From Gordionus sp. m RMFG-2023 (lineage: Eukaryota > Nematomorpha > Gordioida > Chordodea > Parachordodidae), in assembly GCF_954871325.1 (NCBI RefSeq), contig NC_088777.1, positions 19,569,366 to 19,633,365 of the forward strand: a stretch of 64,000 nt of DNA, written 5' to 3'. Position 1 is the first letter of the stretch; each line of letters begins with the position of its first letter. The translations under genes were made by a program, and so were the position numbers. Below the pieces are notes generated by a model. It was not told the DNA's origin and ran no database searches. It worked only from the letters and a program-made list of their open reading frames with translations. Below are positions 53,001 through 59,460 of the stretch, piece after piece.

Positions 53001-54433
53001 AAATACAATACCACGCTTCCCTCTAGTGCTCCTGTTGAGCGCTTGTTTAGTATTGCTAAATAGGTTTTAGAGTAGAAGCGTGGAAGTTTGTTAGATTCAA
53101 ATTTAGAAATTATATTACTTTTAAAAGCTAATAAAAGATTTGAAATATTTTGATATATCATTTAATATAAATAAATATTTTTTGATAATAAAAATATGAT
53201 TTTGTTTCGTGTACTATCTAAAAAAATGTAAATCAAAGAAGCGGCAATGGAGTTACACTCCATTACTTGGAGCAGGAGCTTAGCTCCATTTAAAAATGTA
53301 GTAGCGGGAACGGGAGCTAGCTCCTTTTGAGAAGGTAAGAGTGGGAACGGGAGCTACTTTTAAAAGGAGCGTTAACAACTTACTTAACTTGATTTTTGTT
53401 GTACTCTAAATTTTTAAACAATAGAAGAATAATGAAATAAATAGAATCTACGAAAAAATAAGGTTATATATGATTATTATATTTTTTAAACAAAAATATA
53501 AAGTGTCTGTATCTTTTGTTGAGAAAATGATACAAGAATCTTTTGAAAATAAAATACGATACAGATACAAGTTTCTTATTAAATATTAATAAGTTAAAGA
53601 GTACAAGTTTATTAGTATCTTTTATATTAGACACAAATATTTACAGTATCTAACTCTGATCCTACTCATATTTTATATTTGAACATATGAACACTCTGCT
53701 GTATTTATTTTATCTTTTATTAATTTTTTTATGTAAGGTATTTTAGTAATACTAACTAAGAAAATTAACAAAACAGAATATATCTGTTATGATATTTCTC
53801 AAAAGAACTTATTTTTACATTATTTTAGCCTTATATATTATATAAGGAACATGTTTCCCCATTAACTAAAAAAATGCATGATTACTAGCAATTGTATTTG
53901 ATAATTAATTCCTTTTAAAAAATTATTGCACCCAATCCTGATATCGGTCTGATCTGATTCTTTTTAAACGGTAAACACCGGACCTTATTCCATATTTAAT
54001 ATCGGTACCACCTTTTTTCCTTTATAAAATTGACATGCAATATGATGATTTACTTCGAGACAAAATTTTAGCTAGGCTAAAAATCTTAACGGTCTAATTC
54101 GGACCTTGCTGATCCTAATATAGTGAAGCTATTTACAATTTTCCTTGTTGATTTTTACTTCAATCTTAATATTAAAAATTTTATATTAGAGCCAACAGAA
54201 ATTACTGGGAAAATTTGAAGCCTGCGTCTGGTCGACCATATTGTGCTAGTCTTTCTAGACCTCACGATATTGAAATGCACCCCGGAGACAAAATCCTAAA
54301 GCAAGGACCTCAAGAAACGAGTGAAGAAGATCAAGCCGAGCTATTAAAGGTGCTTGAGAATTGTAAAACAGGACACCATATTAAAGGGGGCGATGGCAAT
54401 CATTCCGACAACTTACTACTCGATTTTAATTAA
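17010..54433 (+). CDS. BHMT: Betaine-homocysteine S-methyltransferase (BHMT), nine-exon gene
   Basis: BHMT is a cytosolic zinc enzyme that moves a methyl group from glycine betaine to homocysteine, giving dimethylglycine and methionine. The exons are 17010-17021, 17103-17241, 21271-21389, 40094-40288, 40517-40601, 45264-45326, 45782-45964, 46302-46560 and 54190-54433. They total 1299 nt (432 residues plus stop) and every junction phase agrees. Visible landmarks are the loop [13 protein letters not shown] with Asp21, FYAS with Tyr72, Glu155 before YFEH, the zinc ligands Cys213 (GINCHF) and Cys295-Cys296 ([13 protein letters not shown]), and the dimerisation-arm motif [13 protein letters not shown]. 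The human enzyme has 406 residues; the extra length lies mostly in a hydrophilic C-terminal tail. Introns measure 81, 4029, 18704, 228, 4662, 455, 337 and 7629 bp, and the large ones are full of transposons. No in-frame stop breaks the spliced frame. Family assignment is very secure; exon 1 and the exon 3 donor are less certain. Confidence 0.95.
17103..17241 (+). CDS. BHMT: BHMT exon 2
   Basis: Encodes residues 5-50 plus one base of codon 51. It contains [18 protein letters not shown] and [13 protein letters not shown], the first strand and loop of the (beta/alpha)8 barrel, with Asp21 of the conserved GDGG loop. The acceptor is ttatag and the donor is gcag|gtatta. Confidence 0.93.
17395..17639. 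mobile_element. hAT end relic with C tract, in BHMT intron 2
   Basis: Read inverted from 17639 the sequence is caggcatatccaggattttg followed by ccaaggggtagg, a Tip100-type hAT terminus. The other boundary lies near the C tract at 17402. No transposase remains. Confidence 0.5.
17815..19280 (-). mobile_element. 1.5-kb hAT (Tip100/P52rIPK-like) with poly-G ends
   Basis: The left end is atgtagccaggaattttc followed by nine G. The right end, inverted, is caggtgcatagccagtgag followed by long G runs (C runs on the + strand at 19232-19258). Between them the - strand holds broken transposase: a [23 protein letters not shown] block, KPRLARKT, an [13 protein letters not shown] block (about 18390-18620), and [19 protein letters not shown] near 18260-18340. 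Many stops are present. It sits in BHMT intron 2. Confidence 0.68.
19611..20150. mobile_element. Possible LTR-type fossil with GC-rich leader
   Basis: A stretch with a tatataaag box (about 19870), an AATAAA-like signal, a TG...CA-like span and then an unusually GC-rich segment (20040-20150). It could be a solo LTR plus leader of an old retroelement, and if so it is broken. It could equally be unrelated AT-rich DNA starting with the tagtgttgt-like hAT end at 19614. Confidence 0.25.
20390..21145 (-). mobile_element. hAT relic: BED finger plus transposase N-terminal half
   Basis: The right terminus, inverted, is cagagttgttaaagtatcgc, ending at 21145. On the - strand inward are a BED-finger helix ([11 protein letters not shown], near 20770), then [19 protein letters not shown] (about 20560-20630), parallel to [18 protein letters not shown] in the 4.2-kb hAT at 27.8 kb, and further frame-shifted pieces down to 20390. 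The left half is missing or unrecognised. The element lies 125 bp upstream of BHMT exon 3. Confidence 0.7.
21271..21389 (+). CDS. BHMT: BHMT exon 3
   Basis: Encodes residues 52-90, including [19 protein letters not shown] and DKLENRGN. Tyr72 corresponds to a substrate-site tyrosine of mammalian BHMT. The acceptor is ttcag. The donor ACG|gttctt is weak, but it gives an ungapped alignment of the [17 protein letters not shown] stretch with vertebrate BHMT and keeps phase 0. A gt six bases upstream would leave the wrong phase. Confidence 0.88.
21961..22132. mobile_element. 172-bp hAT MITE, ACGGCCCG variant
   Basis: The left end is taatgctgttaaacggcccg and the right, inverted, is tagtgttgggttgaatttta then acggcccg. 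The inner arms cgattaagattttaacc and ttaatcgggccg are inverted to one another. It is related to the ACGGCTCG MITEs at 5.2, 16.4 and 61.2 kb. No clean 8-bp duplication was found. It lies in BHMT intron 3. Confidence 0.72.
22133..27651. other. BHMT intron 3, AT-rich stretch with scattered relics
   Basis: ACCG-type repeat pieces lie at 22990-23100, 25700-25990 and 27058-27150. A GC-richer coding-like block is at 24170-24490 and a degraded repeat with ggcctggcttgtt is at 27395-27530. Otherwise only A/T-rich DNA is seen. Small frames such as 26427-26636 lack support. Confidence 0.5.
24170..24490. other. Unassigned coding-like block in intron 3
   Basis: About 300 bp of near-balanced composition in very AT-rich DNA. 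The + strand reads [20 protein letters not shown] and the - strand reads [20 protein letters not shown]; neither is open throughout. Probably part of a decayed mobile element. No family is recognised. Confidence 0.3.
27652..27822. mobile_element. GGCCCGG hAT relic, left part, split by the 4.2-kb hAT
   Basis: Begins cagagacctgcaggcccgg and carries repeated cccgggccgg words. Its continuation after the inserted element (32077 to about 32137) reads aatgtttggtgaaagtt. An uninterrupted paralogue is at 33565-33770. Confidence 0.75.
28100..31695 (-). CDS. hAT transposase with BED zinc finger, split by introns
   Basis: On the - strand the first exon (31695 to 31468) starts [12 protein letters not shown] and contains the BED finger CRLCKK...SSNLKRHLQ, followed by a gtaatt donor. 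A second block (about 30340 to 29934) has [18 protein letters not shown] and [15 protein letters not shown] 43-bp intron (29933-29891) leads to [17 protein letters not shown] and [14 protein letters not shown], the catalytic-core region. Further blocks near 29580-29200 and 28509-28240 ([18 protein letters not shown]) lead to the dimerisation end PLPSSAPVG and then, in another frame, [20 protein letters not shown] (28213-28150). The frame change near 28210 and gaps near 29000-29300 suggest it is no longer functional. Typical hAT order: BED, RNase-H-like fold, dimerisation domain. Confidence 0.85.
30488..30912. repeat. Tandem duplication, about 223 bp x 2, inside the hAT
   Basis: Both copies begin gggttcaaca (30488 and 30711) and share ttgcccaagatgatatgggc and ttttcctat. 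They lie between the BED exon and the next transposase exon, so the duplication only lengthens an intron of the element. Confidence 0.85.
32222..32605. repeat. Tandem repeat, about 141-146 bp, three units
   Basis: The word tgcatagagg recurs at 32271, 32412 and 32558. Each unit also has a ttattgtgaa start, and the first two share attccttttttaaaaatggt. The third unit is partial. Function unknown; probably a local minisatellite. Confidence 0.85.
32606..33564. other. AT-rich intron DNA with a G tract
   Basis: No coding signal. A run of about ten G at 33422-33431 follows gcgtcactatgaagagag and may be a decayed poly-G hAT end. Confidence 0.4.
33565..33770. mobile_element. GGCCCGG hAT relic, uninterrupted paralogue
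   Basis: Starts cagagacctgcagggccgg and contains three gggccggg words. It runs through attagatatggttttaatga and atgttcggtgaaagttaac. It is the empty-site counterpart of the repeat invaded at 27830/32069. A right terminus was not identified; similarity stops at about 33770. Confidence 0.75.
33775..33880. repeat. 33-bp tandem repeat, three units
   Basis: atctccataatc recurs at 33798, 33831 and 33864. The unit is made of taatct words. It directly follows the GGCCCGG relic. Confidence 0.9.
33953..34020 (-). other. tRNA-like sequence (Phe-type anticodon loop), probably SINE head or pseudo-tRNA
   Basis: Read on the - strand it has a D-arm-like hairpin (atgc ggtaaa gcat), a ttgaaac loop giving GAA at the anticodon position, and a T-arm with the B-box-like gggttcgattct. 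The acceptor stem does not pair (the 3' side is agagagc), so it is not a credible working tRNA. Its outer edge gcatgcaccaacttgaata is duplicated 63 bp downstream (34005 and 34068). Best read as a tRNA-derived SINE fragment. Confidence 0.5.
34444..35496 (+). mobile_element. 1.05-kb hAT with GAGCGG subterminal repeats, copy 1
   Basis: Begins cagagttgttaaggagtgct and ends with the inverted ggagcgttaacaactctg. Subterminal DNA is full of gagcgg/ctccgctc words. Near the right end the + strand keeps [20 protein letters not shown] and [13 protein letters not shown], the hAT dimerisation domain. Upstream frames are broken (an [21 protein letters not shown] block near 34960). A paralogue lies at 52267-53390. 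No matching 8-bp flanks are visible, so it is old or rearranged. In BHMT intron 3. Confidence 0.85.
35581..37192 (-). mobile_element. 1.6-kb hAT with GTTAC subterminal repeats
   Basis: The left end is tagtactgtaaacgttac and the right, inverted, is tagtgctgtaaagtaacg. The flanks gaaataac (35573-35580) and gaaataat (37193-37200) agree at 7 of 8 bases. cgttac words cluster at both ends. Near the left end the - strand reads [20 protein letters not shown] and then [11 protein letters not shown], a hAT dimerisation domain. The remaining frames are degraded, so the element looks non-autonomous now. Confidence 0.88.
37635..37790. mobile_element. Fragment of the GAACGCGTTC hAT end
   Basis: Repeated gaacgcgttc, gttcgt and cgttcc words match the subterminal DNA of the complete copy 130 bp further on. 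Only one end seems present, so it is a truncated older copy. Confidence 0.65.
37916..39001 (-). mobile_element. 1.09-kb hAT with palindromic GAACGCGTTC subterminal repeats
   Basis: Ends are tagtgctgtaaac and, inverted, tagtgttgtaaac. The 8-bp duplication gttctata is perfect (37908-37915 and 39002-39009). The self-complementary decamer gaacgcgttc and one-base variants recur on both sides. On the - strand near 38335-38215 the dimerisation domain survives as [19 protein letters not shown], then [14 protein letters not shown]. Only the C-terminal part of the transposase is visible, so it is an internally deleted copy. Intact target duplications suggest fairly recent insertion. Confidence 0.92.
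39045..39176. mobile_element. ACGGCTCG-family MITE relic
   Basis: Contains the family core (ttgagatttcgctaatagatg) and ends aaagccgtttaacaaca. The other terminus is missing, possibly because the hAT at 37916-39001 inserted in or beside it. Confidence 0.55.
39616..39887. mobile_element. GGCCCGG-family hAT MITE, decayed
   Basis: The right end, inverted, is cagagactttcatgccccg, followed by gcccgggc. The left side has gatacctgcaaagg and ccctgccccgc. It matches the cagagacctgcaggcccgg ends at 27652 and 33565. A small open frame across it (39758-40012) has no support as a gene. Confidence 0.6.
40094..40288 (+). CDS. BHMT: BHMT exon 4
   Basis: Encodes residues 91-155: [29 protein letters not shown] and VDFLICE. 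It ends at Glu155, which matches the homocysteine-binding Glu159 of the human enzyme. The acceptor is gacacag and the donor is GAA|gttatt. The exon is far more GC-rich than the surrounding intron. Confidence 0.95.
40517..40601 (+). CDS. BHMT: BHMT exon 5
   Basis: Encodes residues 156-183 plus one base: [15 protein letters not shown] and [12 protein letters not shown]. The acceptor is acttag and the donor is atag|gtttta. It lies 228 bp after exon 4, so these two exons form a compact pair between an 18.7-kb and a 4.7-kb intron. Confidence 0.95.
40860..41857 (-). pseudogene. LINE polyprotein, downstream part in shifted frames
   Basis: Three stretches continue the LINE protein. 41857-41525 has [32 protein letters not shown] and the finger [20 protein letters not shown] with WVHKRCSG. 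41646-41239 has [27 protein letters not shown] and RSCLVYGGE. 41135-40860 has [20 protein letters not shown] and [10 protein letters not shown]. Overlapping readable frames place one frame change in an A-rich run near 41560 and another near 41230. Domain order is normal for this LINE type. Confidence 0.85.
41805..44072 (-). CDS. LINE polyprotein: AP endonuclease and reverse transcriptase (main frame)
   Basis: A 755-codon frame. Residues about 65-310 form an exonuclease-endonuclease-phosphatase domain: [50 protein letters not shown]. Residues about 560-750 form the reverse transcriptase: [73 protein letters not shown]. The frame is lost just before the catalytic box; YADDLVIMA continues in the next frame (41805-41857 region). 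The first Met may not be the true start, since coding similarity begins near WNVEN. Confidence 0.92.
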   Translation of the reverse strand: MLQNFPMVTTKHGWGTAQSTPWASSPAYDKKKDGKPGGTTIHENETYDGHKRPDKKWRNQFTGDRVRVATWNVENMTRRAREVVDVLHRRHIDVCCIQETRWNRSGTRMIGKTSEKYKFFWQGGNDGKAGVGVLVAEKLVDKVVEVRRLDNQIMVIKMIFGRKLYNIISAYVPQVGRSEEEKDIFWDSLLGVTSRLANKEGIILAGDLNGHVGASSEGYEGVHGGFSYGMRNLEGERILEFSDAMDMIVCNTMFKKESEKMVTYKSRSTKSAVDYLLLRRCDRCIVKNVKVIPGEECINQHRLVVGDLTLKGARVTKRKFVQRLKVWKLKEENARRQFNMALAIREAEVAQASGVNDKWEVMKKAWVMTTVEVCGWTKGPPRHKETWWWSPEVAKAVDEKRRCFKVWYNSKENSDNDIYKMAKRNAKKLIAKAQEEKRHEFAKEMECADGIGNMVRMAKQMSKKRHDVIGVKCLKNMEGKMTIDSSGIKNTWKIYMKGLLNEENEWNNNISCAKVEGPGCKFGKDEIKRAVKKMKKGKASGLTMVVSEMFKGSDDLGIEWLMNLANQIVTKGTIPEDWRRSIIIPVYKGKGDPLDCGSYRAIKLLEHAMKVFERVLEKRLRKQIKIDEMHFGFTSGKGTTDAIFVVRQIQEKYIAKEKKLYYAFVDLEKAFDKVPREITRWALRKSGVEEWLVTAVMAMYVGAQTAVRTDYGDSESFEVKVGLHQGSVLSPLLFILVMDVVAREICEGLPWEICR
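44562..45035. mobile_element. Probable hAT MITE with GAGGCG/GAGTCG words
   Basis: The left end is tagcgttgtcaaccacctcg. The right end, inverted, is tggtattggtaaaaagcttt. Both shoulders are rich in cctcg, gaggcg and gagtcg. Termini match only about 7 of 12, and the 8-bp flanks agree at 5 of 8, so it is old. In BHMT intron 5, 300 bp downstream of the LINE. Confidence 0.55.
45264..45326 (+). CDS. BHMT: BHMT exon 6
   Basis: A 63-nt exon encoding [20 protein letters not shown] and then A, with both boundaries splitting glycine codons (phase 1). The acceptor is tcaacag and the donor is gcag|gttta. The match to GPEGD...GECAVRLVKAG of vertebrate BHMT is direct. Confidence 0.95.
45782..45964 (+). CDS. 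BHMT: BHMT exon 7 (first zinc ligand)
   Basis: Encodes residues 206-265: [37 protein letters not shown] and LPEFPF. Cys213 in GINCHF is the first zinc-binding cysteine. The acceptor is gtttag and the donor is tttg|gtttat. Confidence 0.96.
46302..46560 (+). CDS. BHMT: BHMT exon 8 (zinc ligand pair)
   Basis: Encodes residues 267-351: [35 protein letters not shown], and [19 protein letters not shown]. Cys295 and Cys296 are the other two zinc ligands. The acceptor is cattcctag and the donor is ctag|gttttt in phase 2. An open frame continuing on both sides of the exon is intron read-through, not a separate gene. Confidence 0.96.
46561..47344. other. BHMT intron 8, first part, no feature
   Basis: AT-rich. 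A short actagctcagtgttaggag at about 47019 resembles a tRNA A box, but no T-arm follows, so no RNA gene is called. Confidence 0.5.
47345..48790 (-). mobile_element. Ty3/gypsy-like LTR retrotransposon fossil (pol part)
   Basis: On the - strand, protease-like, reverse-transcriptase-like and RNase-H-like regions appear in the usual gypsy pol order (about 48.7 to 47.4 kb). The copy is clearly broken, with many breaks. No LTRs, gag or integrase were recognised, so only an internal fragment remains. It looks old. It lies in BHMT intron 8, opposite to the gene. Confidence 0.72.
49126..51155 (+). mobile_element. 2.0-kb hAT with GTTGCCAGAT ends
   Basis: The left terminus is cagagttgccagat and the right, inverted, is cagggttgccagat (13 of 14). 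The 8-bp duplication gtttctag is perfect (49118-49125 and 51156-51163). The + strand interior keeps pieces of a hAT transposase: [19 protein letters not shown] (near 49765), [20 protein letters not shown] (about 49900-49960), SSKLLKIF, then [17 protein letters not shown] (about 50088-50140). Stops and frame changes interrupt it. Intact target sites with a damaged gene suggest mobilisation in trans or moderate age. Confidence 0.9.
51164..52266. other. BHMT intron 8 DNA with a GTATC-type hAT end
   Basis: At 51680-51775 the repeated words atctagata and gtatctagatc run into cttttaacaattctg, an inverted hAT-like terminus (cagaattgttaaaag). No matching left end. The remainder is AT-rich without signal. 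Confidence 0.5.
52267..53390 (+). mobile_element. GAGCGG hAT, copy 2
   Basis: Begins cagagttgttaagaagcgg and ends near ggagcgttaacaacttac, where the last bases have decayed. It is collinear with copy 1 at 34444-35496 over nearly the whole length (for example aaaattcaacaaaaatgaaa and gatgaaaatatcattgctgc). Near 53010-53130 the + strand keeps the [17 protein letters not shown] dimerisation end in broken form. The transposase is more degraded than in copy 1. Confidence 0.85.
53510..53657. repeat. GATAC-type hAT end relic
   Basis: gatacaag, cgatacagatac and agtatct words precede cagtatctaactctg, which looks like an inverted terminus (cagagttagatac). Related to the GTATC end at 51.7 kb. Only one side is recognised. 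Confidence 0.45.
54190..54433 (+). CDS. BHMT: BHMT exon 9 (C-terminus, stop)
   Basis: Completes Arg352 and encodes [17 protein letters not shown], the motif of the C-terminal dimerisation arm. A divergent polar tail of about 63 residues follows, containing [13 protein letters not shown], and ends in TAA. From memory, the human tail after GRPY is about 20 residues shorter. The acceptor is atattag. An AATAAA-like signal occurs near 54705; nothing closer stands out. Confidence 0.93.
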
Positions 54434-57400
54434 AACCTATTAATTTTTTATTTGATGCCAAAACAGTATCACTTTTATAAATATTTACTAATTTTTGAAT
54501 TTTATCATTTATTACTAATCTTATTTATACAAAATATGCACCTATTTTTACGATTACTTTATAATTCCTATTAGATCATAATAACAATTATATATTTGGG
54601 TTAGATTGGGACCAAAAACCTAGCACTTTAATATATTTTCTAACATAATATTTTTATATCATTATAAAAAAATATTCTTAATATATTTCAATGTTAAATA
54701 CTTCAATAAAATCAAATAAACAACTTTAATAGATAAAGCAAAGCTGGATAACTCAAGTACAGGAAGAGGTCATTTATTTCTACTAGCAGATAAGCAATTT
54801 TGGTTTTAGGTACAAACAGAGCAGGCAGGCTGGAGAAATTCATTTTTAAGGGGAACCTCATATAAAAAAATTTAAACTATTATTATTAGATAAAAAATGA
54901 AATCGCAATTTTGACTTCTATATTATACTATTTGAATAATGAAAATAACAATTGTTTATGTTCATCTAGTCATTTAGTAAATAAATTTATTATTACTCCA
55001 TTTACTCATTTAATATAAAATTTAAAGGAGGGGCACTATCATAAAAATTTACCTTTAATGAAAAATAGCCTAACGCCTGCACTGCAGAGAAGTATTTAGC
55101 TATTGAATTAATCTCCGTTCTCTGTCTATAGTTATTTCTATTATGTTTATTGTATCACGGATTGACAATGGATTCAATCAATTTTTTTAGCCTAATTTTA
55201 ACTGACTTAATAAAGCATATATTATCCAATCAAATAATTAATATTTTTTTGCAAGCTGGCAAGGATTGGGATTGATCTGATATTTCGGGTCTGTCGGAGA
55301 TAAAGGTCCCATTCAACAAGAGTATTGGGCATCTTGGCGTAAAAATACTTATCATCCAGGAGGAAATTACATCAAAGATTCGAACCGTAACAAATAATTT
55401 GTTCGGTTTAAGTTTAGGTACATATATAAATATTGTATAGGGTTCAATCCGGTAGTAAATAATTTCATATTGGTTTGAATTAAAACTCGTTCGAACTCTT
55501 TTGCATACAAACTTATAGAATAGATAAAGCAGAGAATTTCTCATTAGATATACATTAATGTTTATTTTATTATTATTTATCATATTTTTAAATTATAATA
55601 AATAGAGACTGGTGCTAGTCGAACCGATTTTATCCTGTTTTTTTTAATATTATAAAGATCAATATATGAATCGATACCTATATAACAATACTCTATAAAG
55701 GTGACTTATAAATATTTTTAAGAATATAATCATATTTTTAAAATTTTATTTGTTATAAAAGTTGATATCTTGCCCAACAAACCCCAATAGCGGGGTTAGG
55801 CAAACCACTCCAAAGGGCTTCTTAAACTATTATTTTTTTTTAGGCTCTAATGAATTGAAATGCATTTTATTTTTTATTAATGATAAGTGATATTTACATA
55901 GAAGGCGATATCGATATATTTATTTTATCTTTATTTCTCTCTCTAAAAAATATTATATCTTTTTACAACTATATATATATTATTATTTTAACAATATTGT
56001 ATATTTTAAGGTTATATTAAGAAAAGTTATTTTAACATATATAAAAAAAGAAAAGTACAATAAGGTCATAATATATTTTACAAAAAGAAAAAGTACAAGA
56101 GGTCGTACGAATAATTTTAACATTAAAAATATATTTAACATTTCCCTTTTTTTAAGTGACTTCTTTCTTCAGTTTCTCCTCTTTACCATTCGTCATTTGT
56201 TTCTCGATTGCTCCATTAGTCATTTGTTAGTATGCCTTGAGTTTGTTTGTTTGACCATCGAATTATCGTTTGTTGAACATCATTTGTAAAACATCGTTGT
56301 TGATTTGCAGTTTGTATTGATCTTCCCATTTCCATTTCGCTTTCAAATTTTTATATATATTTTTTATTTATTTATTTATAACAATCATTTTCTAGGTCTT
56401 AAGTCATATTCTCGAATTTGACTTTGAACTTGTGAATTTTGACCTCGAACTTGAACTTATTCACTTCTTTCCCCTCTAAAATTTTTTGTACTTTGTTGTA
56501 GAATTTTCATTTGATATTATGTTCATTGTTTAGCCTCAGTCATATCTTTTTCATTGGTTTGTTCGTAGCTTATTATCCTTATCGTCTAATCATTCGTTTG
56601 AACATCATCCTCACATTAGCTTGTTCATCTCGTTATTTATTATCATTTGTATTTATTTATCAATGTTTGTAAATAGATATTATGATCAATATATCTCAAA
56701 TAAAATAATTTTGGAATAATTGAAATGATAATGGAATAAATAATTTATCAGATTCATTCATAGAATAAGAATAATAATCATAATTTGGGATATTGAATAA
56801 TAGAATATTTTGAATTGTGGCATTTTATATAATAATTTTTTATTTATTATTCAATTTCAATTATTTTTATTTTTTTAATTTTACTCCTTTATTTTTCAAT
56901 TTAAACAATTTTTTTATATAATTTATCTTCAACTTGTTCTTTATAAAAATTTCTCTTTTTCCTTCTATTTTCAACATACGATCTCAATTTAAAAACTTTT
57001 TCAACATCAAGATATTTAATTACCTTGCCTCTCTTTTTAATATTTGTTTTAATTTTCTTTATTTCCAAAGTTTTTTTATTAATTATAAAAGTTTTTATTT
57101 TATTATTTTTTAATTTTTATTTTATTATTGTCTTTAATCACTATTATTTCTTCAATTGTTATCATAGATTTATTTCTTTTAATTTATAAGAATTTATTTC
57201 GTTTTTAACATTTGGTATTAATTTACATAATTCTTTATTCAAGTTTTTATTATTATGGTTATTTTTATAATTTTGACATTAAAAATTTTTATTATGATAA
57301 GATATATTATTTGATCTATATGTTTTATATATCTCCTTTACCTATTTATAATTACAAAAACATTTTAATATATACATTGCTTCTTGATAACTTGAACTTC

Positions 57401-58974
57401 CATCTTTCGGTAACATTGCGTCCATAGGCAAAAATAAATCATCTGGTAAATTAAGTATAAAATATATTTAACAATAAGTATAGTATAATTTTATTCTTCA
57501 AAATATATTACTTTTAAAATTGAAGCTATATAAAAATTGAAATTTAATTTTGTTTAATTTAATTAACATTTTGGACATATAAAAATAAATATCTTAATGA
57601 TAGATTATTTTCTTAGCATAAATCTAAATACAAAACAGTAGCATCACTGCTGGGCGGGGGGGGGGGGCTCGAGTCCCTTGAAAAATTTAAAGCCCCCTCA
57701 AAATTTTGAATATTTTTATTTTATTAAAAAAATAGGGAATTTTGGATAATGTTAGCTAAATAAAGAAGGAAATCTTGAAAATAATTTTAAAATTTTTTTA
57801 AGCCCCCTGAGATTGTAAAGGCTAATGATGCCTCTAATACCAATCATATACAGCTATGAAATTTTCTCTCCAAGATTTTGAATATATTTTTCATATTAAC
57901 TACCTTAATTGTATGGTTAAGCAGACTCCGCAAGCTCTAAATTGGCTAATCATGATTGAAATAGTATCTAGACAAAATAATTACTCATAAAACCTTCTCA
58001 AATTATAAATGGGTTAAAACTTACTAAAATTCAATATTATATAAAGGATTATATAACTTATTAAAAATTAAAATTCTGTCATGTAAAAATCTTTTAAATT
58101 TTAGATCAAAATTTTATTTCTTAAATAAAATTTTTAATAAATAATTATTTCAAAAGATGTGTTGCCTATAGATGCACATAAAAGCTATATTAGGATAAAA
58201 TTTAAACTTTCTAGTCTATTTAATTTTAAATGAGATTAATAGGTTTGCCGAACCCCGTATTTACCTAACCCCAGTCTCCCCTATCTAATATCCATTAAAT
58301 ATAATATAAATGTTAATCATTAAAATAGAGGTTGATAATGTCTCACCGATCATAATAGATTGATATAAATCTTTAAAACAGTTGAAATATTAAATGTTTT
58401 AAACTGGTTCATGGGCCTGTTTAGAAGTTTGGATAATAAAATTTTTAACGGTTCGGTTTGGGTCTTTGAATTAAACTACAAAATACACGTCAGGTATTTG
58501 ATCTATGACGATAAATTTTATTAATATACAAGACGCTGATGTTTCCCTGACTTATGAGGTTCTTTTAGTTCTACTTCTAAGGTTAATTGGACTGGGAAAT
58601 ATAGGTTTGCAAGACAACTTTACTCCCAATTATCAATGGTATGTCAGAAAATAATTTTTTACATCTATATATACCTGAATATAAAGCTTAATAAACCAGT
58701 CTTTTCAACATTTTGGGTTTTGTTTAATATAACTGCATTAATAGAGGCTTCTTTTATTTTGCCAAATTTAATATAAAATAATTAACTTTGTTTACGTTTG
58801 ATAAATACAATTTAATGTTAGTTATTTAAATCATGTTATTGGTATTTTATTCATTTTTTATATTTAAAACTTTTATATAATATTAATTTATTTCTAATAT
58901 TAAGAAAGATATATAAAACTAAAAAGTATTTATATAAGAAAAAGGATTAAATAATTTTAAGAGAAACATAATTG
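54434..58974. other. Downstream AT-rich DNA
   Basis: No gene recognised. Contents: ACCG-type repeat pieces at 55370-55500 and 58430-58470; a small palindrome aaccccaatagcggggtt at 55785; a pyrimidine-rich + strand block at 56150-56660 with repeated catttg/cgtttg and gaactt/gacttt words; and a G tract at 57654-57667 bordered by two gccccct words. The open frame at 57212-57427 is a T-rich artefact. Confidence 0.5.
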
Positions 58975-59059
58975 TAGTGTTGTTAAAGTAACTAGTTACA
59001 TTTTTGCTAAAAAATAATTGTAACTGTAACTAGTTATATTTTTTGAAATGTAACGTCAT

Positions 59060-59460
59060 TATGTATACTCGGGGTTGCGTTTAAGGGGTGAAAGAGCGAT
59101 GGAGATTTTACTTGAACAGCTTTGAAGTGTAAGTATTCAACGCAATGCTGTATCAATGGTAAATTCCAGTCTCTTTGTCTTAAATTTGGATATGAGCGGC
59201 TTGGAGAATCTTTGCCCCAGAGGTTTAATTTTGACATATGATCTCTATTCGATAATATCCAAGTGTGTATGGAAATTTAGCAACTGAGGATAAAAAGGCT
59301 GAAATACTTAAAGATATGGGGGAATGGATACCTATACCACCTAGCTATGGTGGAAGGACAGCTTGCATGCCGAAGAGTGAAGAGAATTTGATATTTAAAA
59401 TAGATTCGAGATTATATTTTATTATGAACCTCAAAATAATATTTCAAGGGACATGAAAAT
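59060..59460. other. Unassigned coding-like segment
   Basis: Balanced-composition DNA. The + strand (59265-59456) reads EDKKAEILKDMGEWIPIPPS then YGGRTACMPK. The - strand (59237-59034) reads NLRQRDWNLPLIQHCVEYLH. No family is recognised. It could be an exon, a captured gene fragment, or element-internal DNA. Confidence 0.25.

Noticed and set aside
57212-57427. 71-codon Tyr/Phe/Ile-rich frame
   Set aside because: A product of T-rich low-complexity DNA.
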